Positions 29,655-39,171 of a stretch of DNA of 64,000 bases are shown here, in pieces. Within the stretch, counting starts at the first letter, position 1, and every line of letters begins with the position of its first letter. The position numbers and the translations under genes were made by a program. The notes beneath the pieces were generated by a model. The model ran no database searches. It was not told the DNA's origin and saw only the letters and a list, made by a program, of their open reading frames with translations. The stretch comes from Xanthomonas sp. 10-10 (GTDB lineage Bacteria > Pseudomonadota > Gammaproteobacteria > Xanthomonadales > Xanthomonadaceae), in NCBI RefSeq assembly GCF_040182365.1, contig NZ_CP144460.1, positions 1,612,001 through 1,676,000 of the forward strand. Direction: 5' to 3'.

Positions 29655-31085
29655 ATGATCCTTTCAACCTACTTCGCAGCGATTTCTGCGTTGTCTTACG
29701 CAGATCGTCTTCCTACCTATACAAGCAGGATGCTGGTTGGTGCCTGGCCGCAAGGTCTGCAACATCTTCAACAACGTCGCGATGGCCAGGCAACACCGGA
29801 CGGCCCCGACGACGAGGTCAGCCTGCTGGGAGCCAGCGGCGATGCCTTGCTGATTCTCGAATACCAGGAAGAGGCCGAAGACGCCTACCGCCACGCATTG
29901 AAGGCAATGCGCGGCCATCAGCGGCAGCTTCGGCTGTTGTCGTGCCGCAATACCGCCTGGCTGATGCTGAGCCAGCGGCGTTTGAGCGCGGCGCTGAACT
30001 GCTTTGCGCAGCTTGCGATGGACCGCGACACGCCGGCCTGCCTGTGTGGCGAAGGTCTGCTGGGCAAGGCGCTGACCCACTTTCACCTCGGCCAGAGCAC
30101 CCTGGCCCTGCAGACGCTGGAACGTGCGCGTGAGGCGCTGTCCGAGCTGGAAACCGGCGCCTCCGACTGGCTGCGCATCGCCACCGCGCTGCGTCTGGAC
30201 ATGATTGCGCAGCTGCGTATCCGTCGCGCCGACCGCATGAGCGACCATGTCTTCTGGCAGGCCACGCTGCGCCAGGAAGATGCCGCGCATGCGTTCGAGC
30301 CCAGCGAACTGCGTGCCTGCATCGCCGATCTGGCCGAAAGCATGCCGGTACTGGCGCAGCGCATGCGGCATGTGCGCAACCTGTTGCGGATCGCTGGCGG
30401 CGACACCTTCGGGTTCGACGCGCAGATCGATGCGCTGCCGGCCGCGGCAACCGGTTGCCCGCCGTGCGCGCGCCAGGATGCGCAGGTGGAGCTGGCGCTG
30501 GCTGCACTGGCGGTCGGTCGCGCCGATCTTGCCGAGCGTGCCCTGGCCGGTGCTGGCCGGCATCATGCGCCGCGCTGGAACCTGGAGTTCGAGTACTGCC
30601 AGGCCAAGATCAGCCAGGCGCTGGGCCGTACCGAGCAGGCCTTGCTGCTGTACAACCGCTACGCATTGGGCGCCGTGCAATGCCTGCGCAGCGAAGTGCA
30701 GGCACCGCGTCTGCTGGAAAGCGGCACCCCGGCGCACGTCAGCGACGATATCTCCGCGCGCCTGCCGGCCAAGTACCGCCGTGCCTACGGGTACATGATC
30801 ACCAATGCGCACCGTTCGGACCTGTCGATCAACGAAGTGGCTGCGCAGATCGGCGTGACCGGGCGCGCGTTGCAGCAGGCATTCAAGTCGGCCACAGGGC
30901 TGTCGCCGACCCAGGTGCTGCGGCGTTACCGCATGCAGAGCATCCGCGACGAGTTGCTGGCCGAAGGCGGCTGCGGCAGCGTGTTGCAGGCGGCCAGCCG
31001 CTGGGGCGTTGGCAGCCGTTCAGCGCTGGCCAAAGGGTACCGCCAGCATTTCAACGAGGCACCGATGGAAACCCTGCAACGCTAG
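29655..31085 (+). CDS. hrpX: AraC-family transcriptional activator HrpX
   Basis: 476 residues from ATG 29655, the known HrpX length; upstream in-frame sequence is not protein-like, and AGAGAGAG precedes the ATG. The long N-terminal region (1-380) is helical and TPR-like in composition. The C-terminal AraC/XylS DNA-binding domain (about 390-475) has two helix-turn-helix motifs, with INEVAAQIGVTGRALQQAF in the first. HrpX binds plant-inducible promoter boxes and switches on type III secretion genes and effectors under HrpG control. Neither the hrp cluster nor any effector gene lies in this window. A perfect 36-base palindrome starts seven bases after the stop. Confidence 0.96.
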   Translation: MILSTYFAAISALSYADRLPTYTSRMLVGAWPQGLQHLQQRRDGQATPDGPDDEVSLLGASGDALLILEYQEEAEDAYRHALKAMRGHQRQLRLLSCRNTAWLMLSQRRLSAALNCFAQLAMDRDTPACLCGEGLLGKALTHFHLGQSTLALQTLERAREALSELETGASDWLRIATALRLDMIAQLRIRRADRMSDHVFWQATLRQEDAAHAFEPSELRACIADLAESMPVLAQRMRHVRNLLRIAGGDTFGFDAQIDALPAAATGCPPCARQDAQVELALAALAVGRADLAERALAGAGRHHAPRWNLEFEYCQAKISQALGRTEQALLLYNRYALGAVQCLRSEVQAPRLLESGTPAHVSDDISARLPAKYRRAYGYMITNAHRSDLSINEVAAQIGVTGRALQQAFKSATGLSPTQVLRRYRMQSIRDELLAEGGCGSVLQAASRWGVGSRSALAKGYRQHFNEAPMETLQR

Positions 31086-31091
31086 TCGACA

Positions 31092-31127
31092 GCGCCACCG
31101 CCCGGCATGCATGCCGGGCGGTGGCGC
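31092..31127. repeat. perfect 36-base palindrome downstream of hrpX
   Basis: Two exact 18-base arms (31092-31109 and 31110-31127) with no spacer, GC-rich with a central GCATGCATGC. No T run follows. It may act as a transcript-end hairpin for hrpX or as a protein-binding site. Confidence 0.92.
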
Positions 31128-31277
31128 ATCGTTTCCGACGGCACATGTCAGGCGCAGTCCGCTGCGCGTATGCGCCTGTATACGCGCCAGCGCAGGAGCC
31201 AAAGTGAGACGTGCGTGCAGGATGGCTTGCGGCTATCCTTGCCGGCTCGCACTGCCACCCAGGAGGCGCGTCCGAGG

Positions 31278-33179
31278 ATGGGCGTGGCCGCCAAGGAAAC
31301 GACGACGATCATGCAAGATCACATCTCCGAGGCGACGGACGCCTCACAGATCCGCCGCGCCGGCGTCGATCTCAACGGACTGATGTCCGTCCTCAGCAAA
31401 CATCTGTATTCCACTCCAGTGGTCGCCCTGCGCGAGCTGGTGCAGAACGCGCACGACTCGATCCTGCGACGCCGCCTGGAACAGCCCGATTGGCAAGGCG
31501 AATCGTGCATTCATGTCTATGCCGATCCCGCCCAGGGCATCGTGCGCATCACCGATACCGGTGCCGGGCTCACCCAGCAGGAAATCCACGATTTTCTGGC
31601 CACCGTTGGTGTGGGGTACACCCGTGGGCTGCGTCAGGGAGGGCACGAAGACAGCGGTCTGATCGGGATGTTCGGGTTGGGGTTTTTGTCGGCATTCGTG
31701 CTGGCGCGACGCGTCACCGTGCGTACCGCCTCGTACCAGAATCCGACACTGGCCCATTGCTACATCTCCAGCAATGCCGAGCAATACACGGTCAGCCCGA
31801 TCCCGGCGCGTGCGCAGGTCGGCACCGAGGTGGTGCTGGAGCTGCACGATCAATATCTGGCGTTGGCGCAGGACGCGCGCCTGCACGAGATCCTGTCGCG
31901 CTACTGCGCGTTGTTGCGCGAGCCGATCCGGGTCGGTGCCGATGCGCAGCCGATCAATCCCGAGCCGCCGCCGTGGCGCATGGACGATGCGGTGCCGTTG
32001 CATCCGGTGCAGGCATGGCGTCGGCAGCGCGAGTTTGCGGCGCGCTTCGAACGGAATTTCGAGCCGCTGTGCTGCATGCCGGTGCGTGCCGCCGACGGCA
32101 GCGATGCGGTCGGCCTGTTGTGGGTGCAGGACGGCGCCACCTACGGCACCAGCGATAACCGCAATCTATCGGTGTTCCTGCGCGGCATGTTGCTGGACGA
32201 CAATGCGCGCGAGTTGTTGCCGCCGTGGGCGGGTTTCATCGGCGGGGTGATCGAATCCAACCGGTTGACGCCGACCGCGAGCCGCGAGGATCTGCAGCGC
32301 GATGCGGTGTACAGCTCGGTGCAGCACGCCTTGTCCGAAGCGCTGGTGCAGGGCCTGGCGGACGTGGCGCGGCAACAGCCCGAAGCGTGGCGCCGCATCC
32401 TGCTGCGGCATAACGAAGCCTTGCTGGGCGCGGCGCTGTGCGATGAGCGCCTGTTCGACCTGCTGTTGGAACATGTGCGCGTGCCGACCTCGCAGGGCGA
32501 CTTGCCGGCGCAGCAGTTGCCGGCGCGTGGCGCGGTGCATGTGATCCTGGATAGCGACAGCGGTTTCGAAGAAATGCTGTTCCGCGCGATGGGCGTGCCG
32601 GTCGCTTACGGAAACCGCTACGCGGTGGTGCCGTTCCTGCGTCGCTGGGCGCAGGCCAAGGGCGTGCGCCTGGTGGAGCTGGGCACCGAGCACGGCAACC
32701 GCCAGTTGTTCCATCTCGACACCCTGCCGGCCGACGAACTGGCGTGGCTGGAGCAGCATCTGGGCGATGGCGAGGCACTGGTGCCGGCGCGGTTCAGCCC
32801 CGAAGAACTGCCGCTGGTGGTGGTGCCCGACCGCGAGGCCGAACTCAAGCGTCGGCTGGAGCAGGACGACAACGACAAGCGGGTGTCCACTGCAGCGCTG
32901 CGGCTGGCGCGGCAGTTCACCGCGCGTATCGAAGCGCGTCAGACCCAGCGGCTGTATCTCAACCTCGACAATCCTGCACTGCAGGCATTGCTGGCCGCAC
33001 AGCGTGCGGGCAACCCGCAAGCCGCGGTCGCTGCACGCTTGCTGCGCTCGCTCAAGGTGATCGTGTCTGCGCAGGGGCGCGCGCAGCCGCAGGCCGGCGG
33101 CGCCGAGTCGGGCGGTTCGGATCTCAACAAGGCGTTCGGCGATTTTGCCGACGCCGTGACCCAATTGCTGGCGCGCTGA
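31278..33179 (+). CDS. HSP90 family (HtpG-like) ATPase
   Basis: 633 residues, the size of HtpG. The N-terminal GHKL ATPase is intact: ALRELVQNAHDS (Glu53, Asn57, Asp60), ITDTGAGL (Asp93, Gly95, Gly97) and GMFGLGFLSAF (130-140). The middle domain keeps the ATPase-loop segment TPTASRE with its conserved Arg. The C-terminal part is poorly conserved and I cannot confirm a normal dimerisation domain. It differs from canonical HtpG (QNAHDS for SNASDA) and so is probably a paralogue. The start at ATG 31278 follows AGGAGG 11 bases upstream; ATG 31311 is an alternative. The TPR gene follows after 24 bases, making a likely chaperone-adaptor operon. Confidence 0.85.
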   Translation: MGVAAKETTTIMQDHISEATDASQIRRAGVDLNGLMSVLSKHLYSTPVVALRELVQNAHDSILRRRLEQPDWQGESCIHVYADPAQGIVRITDTGAGLTQQEIHDFLATVGVGYTRGLRQGGHEDSGLIGMFGLGFLSAFVLARRVTVRTASYQNPTLAHCYISSNAEQYTVSPIPARAQVGTEVVLELHDQYLALAQDARLHEILSRYCALLREPIRVGADAQPINPEPPPWRMDDAVPLHPVQAWRRQREFAARFERNFEPLCCMPVRAADGSDAVGLLWVQDGATYGTSDNRNLSVFLRGMLLDDNARELLPPWAGFIGGVIESNRLTPTASREDLQRDAVYSSVQHALSEALVQGLADVARQQPEAWRRILLRHNEALLGAALCDERLFDLLLEHVRVPTSQGDLPAQQLPARGAVHVILDSDSGFEEMLFRAMGVPVAYGNRYAVVPFLRRWAQAKGVRLVELGTEHGNRQLFHLDTLPADELAWLEQHLGDGEALVPARFSPEELPLVVVPDREAELKRRLEQDDNDKRVSTAALRLARQFTARIEARQTQRLYLNLDNPALQALLAAQRAGNPQAAVAARLLRSLKVIVSAQGRAQPQAGGAESGGSDLNKAFGDFADAVTQLLAR

Positions 33180-33203
33180 GCGCTGCATTCAAGGAACAAC
33201 GTA

Positions 33204-35528
33204 ATGGAAATCTGGAACTGGGTTGAAAAACTGCAGGACGATCTGGGCGAAGCCGGGCAGCCGCAGAACGCGCAGCTGCTGACGCGCCTGACCGACCATA
33301 TCTGCGATCTGCAGATCGAACGTGCCGAAGCGCTGCTGCCCGAGGCGCGCGCGCTGGGCAAGACGCTGGCCAACCCCTGGCTGGAAGTGTTCGTCGGCCA
33401 TTGGGAAATGCGCAACCGGGTCGGCAATCTGTGCGAAGGCGAGCGCGCGCTGGGCGATGCGGTGGCGCTGTTCGAGCGCGCGCACCGTGCCGATGCGGTG
33501 GAGTGCCCGCAATCGGTGTGCGTCACCCAGGATCTGGCCGCCTGCTACGCCAATATCGATGGCCCAGGCTGGGTGGAAGAGCGCATCGAGGTCTGCGATG
33601 AAACCCTGGGCCGCATCGATCCGAGTTGGTCGTGCTACCAATGCCTGAGCTGCGAAAAGGCCGATGCCTTGCTCGACGATGGTCGCGGCGACGCCGCGCT
33701 GAGCTATCTGGAGCAGCAGTCGCAGACCATCGTGGCGCACGGCGGCCAGATCTACGACGGTGTGCCGGACATGCGGATCTCGATCCTGCTGTCGCTGGGG
33801 CGGGCAACCGATGCCCTGGCGCTGATCGAACAGCGCGAAGCCGAGGCCGCACGCGAGGGTGCGGAGTGGGCCAACTGCAGTCAGCCGCGCCGCCTGCAGA
33901 AGGCGCGCGCGCTGGCGCTGTTGCAACGCGACGAAGAAGCCATGGATGCGTTGCTGCCGTGGCGCGAGGTGGCGCCGCGCTATCGCCTGCACTGGTTGCG
34001 CGCGGTGGCGGTGCTGGCCTCGCGCGCACCCGAGCGCAATACCTGGGACCTGGGCAGCCGCCTGCAGGTCATGCTGGATCATTACGCGCAGGTCGGTGCG
34101 CATCGCATCCTGATCGAGGCTGCCGAGCTCGCGATCGATCTGGCGCTGCAGCGCGGTGCGGTGTGGACGGCACGCCGGCATCTGGCGCTGGCGCGTGCGC
34201 ATGTGTCCAAGTTGCGGCAGGACCGTGGCGCCACGCAGGCGCTGGACGGTTGGGCTGCGCGCATCGCATCCGCATCGGCGGGCGAGGATGCACCGGTCGC
34301 TGCCGCACAGTTGCTGGAATGGTTGAACGCGCAGGGCGACGATGTGGTGCGCAATCCCGAGCGCGAAGCGCAATGGTTGCTGCAGGCGGTGGCCGAGCGT
34401 CCGGACGATGCCGAGTTGGTCGATACCGCGGCGTCCGCATTGAGTGCCTGCGCGGCGGACGAGCAGGCGATTGCGCTGCTGTGGGCCTTCGTGGAGCGGC
34501 ATGCCGATCGCGAAACCAGCCCCACCTTCCGCCTGATGAATCTGTTGCTGGCCCGGGGCGATGACGCGGGCGTGCGCCGGCTGGCGTTGCTGTATCGGCC
34601 GCAGGTGCCGGTGGCGGCGCTGTGGTGCGAGGCCCAGCTTGCGCAGCGGTTGGCCGATTGGCCGGCGCTGGAGCAGGCATGCACGTCGCTGCTGGATCTG
34701 TCCCCAGGCTCGCACGGTGCGCGCGGGCTGCTGGCGCGCATGTACCTTAATACCGGCCGTTTTGCCGAGGCGGTCGATGTCTACCGCCAACTGATCGCGC
34801 TGATGGACGAGCCGCGCTCGGCGCATTGGGATCTCATGACCGCCGCCAGTGCCGCGCAGGACTGGGATGCGGTGCGTACCTCTGCTGCCGCGATCGGCAT
34901 GGAACTGAGCAGCGCCAGTGGCGTTGTCGAAGAAGACTGGGGCTGGGTGATCGTGCGGTGTGTGGACGATGGCGACGTTGCCGAGTACTACGCGCGCCGC
35001 ACCGGCCCGGTGACCGCGCGCATCATCGAAAACGCACCGGCCCATCGCCGTCAGCATGTGGGCGACTGGGTGGTGTTCGATGCGGACCTGTTGTATCCGG
35101 CACCGGAGGACGAGGCCGAGCGTGCGCGCTTCGTGCCGACCTATGCGCAGGTGCATGTGCTGCAAACCGGCGGTTTTGGCAGCAGCTGGCTGGTGGACGG
35201 CGTGCATCCCGGCGACGAGGTGATCGAGGCGATGCGTGCCGACATGGAGACGCGCGGCTGGAAGATGTGGCTGCACAGTCGCGATGACTATCGCGTGGTC
35301 GACCCGGATCATCCGGATGCGTTCGATCCGGAGGATGCAACATCCGGGCTGCCGGGCGTGTTGTTCACCGTGGCGCTTCCGGAAAACGTCGCCCCGCAGG
35401 AACTGCATCGCGTGCTGCGATGCACGACCTCGCGCTGGTCGCATCCGATGTGCTGGCTGCGGCTGGCCGAAGCCTGCGAGCAGGACACGCGTCCGCATCT
35501 GGAAGCGGTGGAGCGTTACGGGCTCTAG
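33204..35528 (+). CDS. large TPR-like helical repeat protein paired with the HSP90-like gene
   Basis: 774 residues, almost entirely alpha-helical. TPR-like helix pairs occur throughout, for example VALFERAHRADAV, LPEARALGKTLANPWLEVF and GLLARMYLNTGRFAEAVDVY. Two CxxC-like elements are present (YQCLSCEK near residue 150). A C-terminal non-repeat region (about 570-774) is Asp- and Trp-rich and may be a separate domain. There is no signal peptide or membrane segment, so it is cytoplasmic. The gene starts 24 bases after the HSP90-like gene with an AAGGAA Shine-Dalgarno. TPR proteins are classical HSP90 co-chaperones in eukaryotes, which makes a functional pair plausible, but this is inference. 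Confidence 0.7.
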   Translation: MEIWNWVEKLQDDLGEAGQPQNAQLLTRLTDHICDLQIERAEALLPEARALGKTLANPWLEVFVGHWEMRNRVGNLCEGERALGDAVALFERAHRADAVECPQSVCVTQDLAACYANIDGPGWVEERIEVCDETLGRIDPSWSCYQCLSCEKADALLDDGRGDAALSYLEQQSQTIVAHGGQIYDGVPDMRISILLSLGRATDALALIEQREAEAAREGAEWANCSQPRRLQKARALALLQRDEEAMDALLPWREVAPRYRLHWLRAVAVLASRAPERNTWDLGSRLQVMLDHYAQVGAHRILIEAAELAIDLALQRGAVWTARRHLALARAHVSKLRQDRGATQALDGWAARIASASAGEDAPVAAAQLLEWLNAQGDDVVRNPEREAQWLLQAVAERPDDAELVDTAASALSACAADEQAIALLWAFVERHADRETSPTFRLMNLLLARGDDAGVRRLALLYRPQVPVAALWCEAQLAQRLADWPALEQACTSLLDLSPGSHGARGLLARMYLNTGRFAEAVDVYRQLIALMDEPRSAHWDLMTAASAAQDWDAVRTSAAAIGMELSSASGVVEEDWGWVIVRCVDDGDVAEYYARRTGPVTARIIENAPAHRRQHVGDWVVFDADLLYPAPEDEAERARFVPTYAQVHVLQTGGFGSSWLVDGVHPGDEVIEAMRADMETRGWKMWLHSRDDYRVVDPDHPDAFDPEDATSGLPGVLFTVALPENVAPQELHRVLRCTTSRWSHPMCWLRLAEACEQDTRPHLEAVERYGL

Positions 35529-35833
35529 AACAGCGAGCAAAACGACTGCGCTCACCGCCAGGTGGGCGCGGCCGCTGCTCGGTGCGGCATATACCCCGCA
35601 TACATCCGGTTGCTCTGCGCCGTCCGCAGCCAGCTGACGACCACTCGCCAACTTTTGTTAGCCATGTTGGAACGGCGTGGCGTCGTAGCGATCGGTACGG
35701 CGATTGGCGTGCTGTTTCGCGGAGAATTACCAGGCTCCTTCGTTCCCGCGCGTGCAGCGATCGTGGTGGGCTGGGCCCCTCCTTGCTTGAACGAAACGTT
35801 GCCGCGCGCGGCAACGTCGCAGTCCGTGTCCGC
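35529..35833. other. intergenic region, no gene recognised
   Basis: 305 bases between the convergent TPR and oxidoreductase genes. I see no clear terminator, RNA or repeat. Confidence 0.4.
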
Positions 35834-36934
35834 TCAGCTGCGGCTGCCGTACCGCTCCAGCCAATGCGCGTACGACGGCGGCAGCACCCAGGACGGACGC
35901 GCTTGTTTCAGTGCCAGTGCCGCCTGGTACGGCCAGTGCGGGTTGGCCAGGTGCGCGCGTCCGACCATCACCAGCTCCATTTGCCCGTCGGCGACGACGC
36001 GGTCGGCCTCGATGGGGTCGTCGATGTTCCAGGACGAGGCGACCGGCAATTGCGCCTCGCGGCTGACGCGTTCGGCGATCGGTGCCAGCAGCGCCGGGCC
36101 CCATGGAATCTGCGCATTCGGTGTGCTGAAGCCCATGCTTACGTTCAACAGATCCAGGCCGCTGCGTTTGAACTCGCGCGTCAGGTCGATCGCCTCGGCC
36201 AGGGTTTGTTCGTCGCGGCCGTCGAACTCGATGACACCGAAGCGTGCGGTCAGCGGCAGATGTTCCGGCCACACCGCACGCACGGCCTGCAGCGTTTCCA
36301 GCAGAAAGCGCGCGCGGCCTTCGGCATTGCCACCGTAACCATCCTGGCGGTGGTTGGCGTGCACCGAGAAGAAACTCTGCGCCAGATAGCCATGGGCAAA
36401 ATGCAGTTCCAGCCACTGGAAGCCGGCATCGCGCGCGCGCTGCGCGGCGGCGACAAAATCGCCACGCACGCGGGCGATGTCGTCCAGTGTCATCTCGCGC
36501 GGCAGTTTGCCAAGACCGCCGCCGAAGGCGACCGCGGACGGTGACAGAGTGTCCCAGCCGCGCGCATCGCCATCGGCGATATGGTCGTCGCCTTCCCACG
36601 GTGTGTTGGCGCTGGCCTTGCGACCGGCATGCCCGATCTGGATGCCGGGCACCGCGCCTGCCGCGCTGATCGATGCGGCGATGCGGGCCAGCCCCTCGGC
36701 CTGCGCGTCATTCCACAGGCCCAGACATCCTGGGGTGATGCGCCCTTCGGGCGACACGCCGGTCGCCTCGACGATGACCAGCCCGGCACCACCGCGCGCC
36801 ATGCCGGCGTAGTGGACCTGATGCCAGTCGTTGCTGAATCCGTCGACGGCAGTGTATTGGCACATCGGCGGGATCGCGATGCGATTGCGCAGCGAGACGT
36901 CCTTGAGGTGGTACGGCGTAAAAAGCGACGACAT
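35834..36934 (-). CDS. NADH:flavin oxidoreductase, old yellow enzyme family (YqjM/XenA type)
   Basis: 366 residues forming a TIM barrel that binds FMN. PPMCQY carries the Cys that tunes FMN in YqjM-type enzymes. IQIGHAGRKAS and LHFAHGYLAQSFFS, followed by HANHRQDGYGG, match the class-2 OYE signature. Such enzymes reduce activated C=C bonds using NAD(P)H; the physiological substrate is unknown. It is monocistronic. Confidence 0.93.
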   Translation of the reverse strand: MSSLFTPYHLKDVSLRNRIAIPPMCQYTAVDGFSNDWHQVHYAGMARGGAGLVIVEATGVSPEGRITPGCLGLWNDAQAEGLARIAASISAAGAVPGIQIGHAGRKASANTPWEGDDHIADGDARGWDTLSPSAVAFGGGLGKLPREMTLDDIARVRGDFVAAAQRARDAGFQWLELHFAHGYLAQSFFSVHANHRQDGYGGNAEGRARFLLETLQAVRAVWPEHLPLTARFGVIEFDGRDEQTLAEAIDLTREFKRSGLDLLNVSMGFSTPNAQIPWGPALLAPIAERVSREAQLPVASSWNIDDPIEADRVVADGQMELVMVGRAHLANPHWPYQAALALKQARPSWVLPPSYAHWLERYGSRS

Positions 36935-37572
36935 GGCGGGGCGGGAACCTTGGAAAAATCGGTTGGCGATCAGACCACGTCGGCGGCCGTATCAAAACAC
37001 TGCCGGTGGCACACCGCGTTGCAGCGGCCTGGCGCGCGCACCGTCGAGGCCGGTGGCGCTTGCTTGAGTAAGACGGCGTGGTGGGGGGGCAGAAGCGAAA
37101 GGGCAGGTGCGCAGCGCACGCTTTCCAAGGCGCCTTGTCGCGCACGCAAGACCGGTGCGACAACGCGCGGCGACCATGGCTGCGCCGCGGCATGCAGCGT
37201 GCAAGAGACCTGCATGCGCCGTTGCCGGCGCACCTGCCAGCAATCAATCACTTGCGTGCAGTCCCCGCCTGCGAAATCCCGACCAACAACTGCCAACACC
37301 CAACCCCACACCCGATTCCCGATTCCCGATTCCCGATTCCCCATTCCCCATTCCCCATTCCCCACCACGTGTCCCGGCGCACGTTCGGTGCGTGCGCTGC
37401 AATGTCAAACTGCGGGCGGCAACGTCCTCTGACCGCTACAGGTTGGGTTGCTGGTTGCCGAAACTGAATTGCTTTACTCTCCTACGCATCGGCGTGGGGG
37501 CGCCGCGTCGGTCCAGGCGCAGTCCAGCCCGCATGCCAGCTTCTTTTATTCATTTCTTTGGCGGGTGATCTC
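36935..37572. other. intergenic region with a heptamer array upstream of the Rsb operon
   Basis: 638 bases without a gene. It contains the seven-unit heptamer array at 37314-37362 and should carry the Rsb operon promoter, which I could not place. Confidence 0.5.
37314..37362 (-). repeat. seven-unit heptamer array, GATTCCC x4 then CATTCCC x3
   Basis: Seven perfect 7-base units in tandem: four GATTCCC then three CATTCCC. The first base changes between blocks. It belongs to the same family as the array at 25171. Confidence 0.95.
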
Positions 37573-38415
37573 ATGGTGGCACTGCAGCAGCGCTCGATCG
37601 ACGCGATCCGTGGCCAGGAAGCGGCGTTGTTGGCCGCGTGGCTGGGCTCAGGCCTCGGCAACGATGCGCGTATCTCCCGGCAGGATCAGCAGGCCCAGGG
37701 TGCGGACTTTTTGCGGCTGCTGGCCGCCTCGTTGAAGGACGATGGCAGCAGTCTGGACAGCGCCGAGTGGAGCGAGGTCCGTCGCTTCCTGGAAAACCTG
37801 TCGCGCGACCGCGCCACCCGCGGCTTCGATTCGCAGGAAACCGCCAACTTCATTTTCTCGCTCAAGCGCGTGCTGTTCGAGCTGGTGCAGCGCGAATACG
37901 CCAGTACTCCGGAAGACCTCGCGCAGCAGTTGTGGGCGCTGTCCGAGCTGCTGGACCGTCTGGGCCTGTACACCGTCAAGGCGTTTCAGAAGACCCGCGA
38001 AGACATCATCGCGCGCCAGCAGGAAGAGATGCTGGAGCTGTCCACCCCGGTGGTCAAACTCTGGGACGGCGTGCTGGCGCTGCCGATGATCGGCACGCTG
38101 GATTCGCAACGCACCCAGGTGGTGATGGAGTCGCTGCTGCAGCGCATCGTCGATACCGGCTCGGAGATCGCCATCATCGACATCACCGGCGTGCCCACCG
38201 TGGACACGCTGGTTGCGCAGCATTTGCTCAAGACCGTCACCGCGATCCGGCTGATGGGCGCCGATGCCATCATCAGCGGCGTGCGCCCGCAGATTGCGCA
38301 GACCATCGTCCATCTGGGGCTGGATCTGCAGGGCATCGTGACCAAGGCCAACCTGGCCGACGCACTGGCGCTGGCGCTCAAGCGCACCGGGCTGACCGTG
38401 AGCAAGGCGCTCTGA
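37573..38415 (+). CDS. RsbR-like stressosome sensor/scaffold protein (STAS)
   Basis: 280 residues. The N-terminal 130 form a variable, mainly helical sensor domain with globin-like length. The C-terminal STAS domain (about 150-275) carries DITGVPTVDTLVAQHLL and GVRPQIAQTIVHLG, the RsbR signatures with the threonines that RsbT phosphorylates in Bacillus. RsbR and RsbS build the stressosome and hold RsbT until stress. The start is ATG 37573; a TTG five codons earlier is less likely. It is the first gene of a six-gene operon. Confidence 0.9.
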   Translation: MVALQQRSIDAIRGQEAALLAAWLGSGLGNDARISRQDQQAQGADFLRLLAASLKDDGSSLDSAEWSEVRRFLENLSRDRATRGFDSQETANFIFSLKRVLFELVQREYASTPEDLAQQLWALSELLDRLGLYTVKAFQKTREDIIARQQEEMLELSTPVVKLWDGVLALPMIGTLDSQRTQVVMESLLQRIVDTGSEIAIIDITGVPTVDTLVAQHLLKTVTAIRLMGADAIISGVRPQIAQTIVHLGLDLQGIVTKANLADALALALKRTGLTVSKAL

Positions 38416-38416
38416 C

Positions 38417-38779
38417 ATGGAGCGCATCCCGATCCTGCGGATGGGCAACCTGTTGCTGGTCACCATCCAGGTGGACATGCACGACCAGCTCGCGCTGCAG
38501 CTGCAGGAAGACCTGTCGGAAAAGATCAGCGTCACCTCCGCGCGTGGCGTGCTGATCGACATCTCCGCACTGGATATCGTCGACTCGTTCATCGGCCGCA
38601 TGATCAGCACCATCTCCGGGCTGGCGACGCTGATGGGTGCCCGCACCGTGGTGGTGGGCATGCAACCGGCGGTGGCGATCACCCTGGTGGAACTGGGGTT
38701 GACCTTGCCGTCGGTGCGCACGGCGCTGGACGTCGAACGCGGCATGCGGCTGTTGCAGCAACCCGACACCGCATCATGA
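38417..38779 (+). CDS. RsbS-like STAS antagonist protein
   Basis: 120 residues, a single STAS domain. The motif DIVDSFIGRMISTISGLATL contains the conserved phosphorylatable Ser of RsbS. It is a structural partner of the RsbR-like protein and the inhibitor of RsbT. One base separates it from the previous stop, and it overlaps the next gene by four bases. Confidence 0.9.
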   Translation: MERIPILRMGNLLLVTIQVDMHDQLALQLQEDLSEKISVTSARGVLIDISALDIVDSFIGRMISTISGLATLMGARTVVVGMQPAVAITLVELGLTLPSVRTALDVERGMRLLQQPDTAS

Positions 38780-39171
38780 CCACCGGCTCGCAACCGGTCC
38801 GCACCGAGCAGGACGTGGTGCTGGCGCGACAGACCGTGCGCAAGCTGGTCGTGCAGTGCGGCCTGCGTCTGGTCGACCAGACCAAGCTGGTCACTGCGGC
38901 CAGCGAGCTGGCGCGCAACACCGTGATCTACGGTGGCGGCGGCGACATGGACTGGGCGCTGGTGGAAAGCGGCATCCGCAAGGGCGTGCAGCTGACCTTC
39001 CGCGACGAAGGCCCGGGCATCCCCAACCTGGATCTTGCGCTGACCGATGGCTGGACCTCCGGTAGCGGGCTGGGGCTGGGCCTGTCCGGCAGCCGGCGTC
39101 TGGTCGACGATTTCACGCTGGACACTGCGGCCGGCAAGGGCACGCGCATCACCATCACCAAATGGAAGTGA
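38776..39171 (+). CDS. RsbT-like serine/threonine protein kinase (GHKL)
   Basis: 131 residues. The N-box is VTAASELARNTVIYGGGG, the G1 box RDEGPGIPNL and the G2 region GWTSGSGLGLGLSGSRRLVD. The family phosphorylates the RsbR/RsbS STAS domains and is released to a downstream target. The ATGA overlap with the upstream gene points to coupled translation. Confidence 0.9.
   Translation: MTTGSQPVRTEQDVVLARQTVRKLVVQCGLRLVDQTKLVTAASELARNTVIYGGGGDMDWALVESGIRKGVQLTFRDEGPGIPNLDLALTDGWTSGSGLGLGLSGSRRLVDDFTLDTAAGKGTRITITKWK

Noticed and set aside
35717..35754. Plant-inducible promoter (PIP) box for HrpX, TTCGC ... TTCGT
   Set aside because: The two half-sites are 18 bases apart rather than 15, and no plus-strand gene follows. 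I found no proper TTCGB-N15-TTCGB box in the intergenic regions I scanned by eye.
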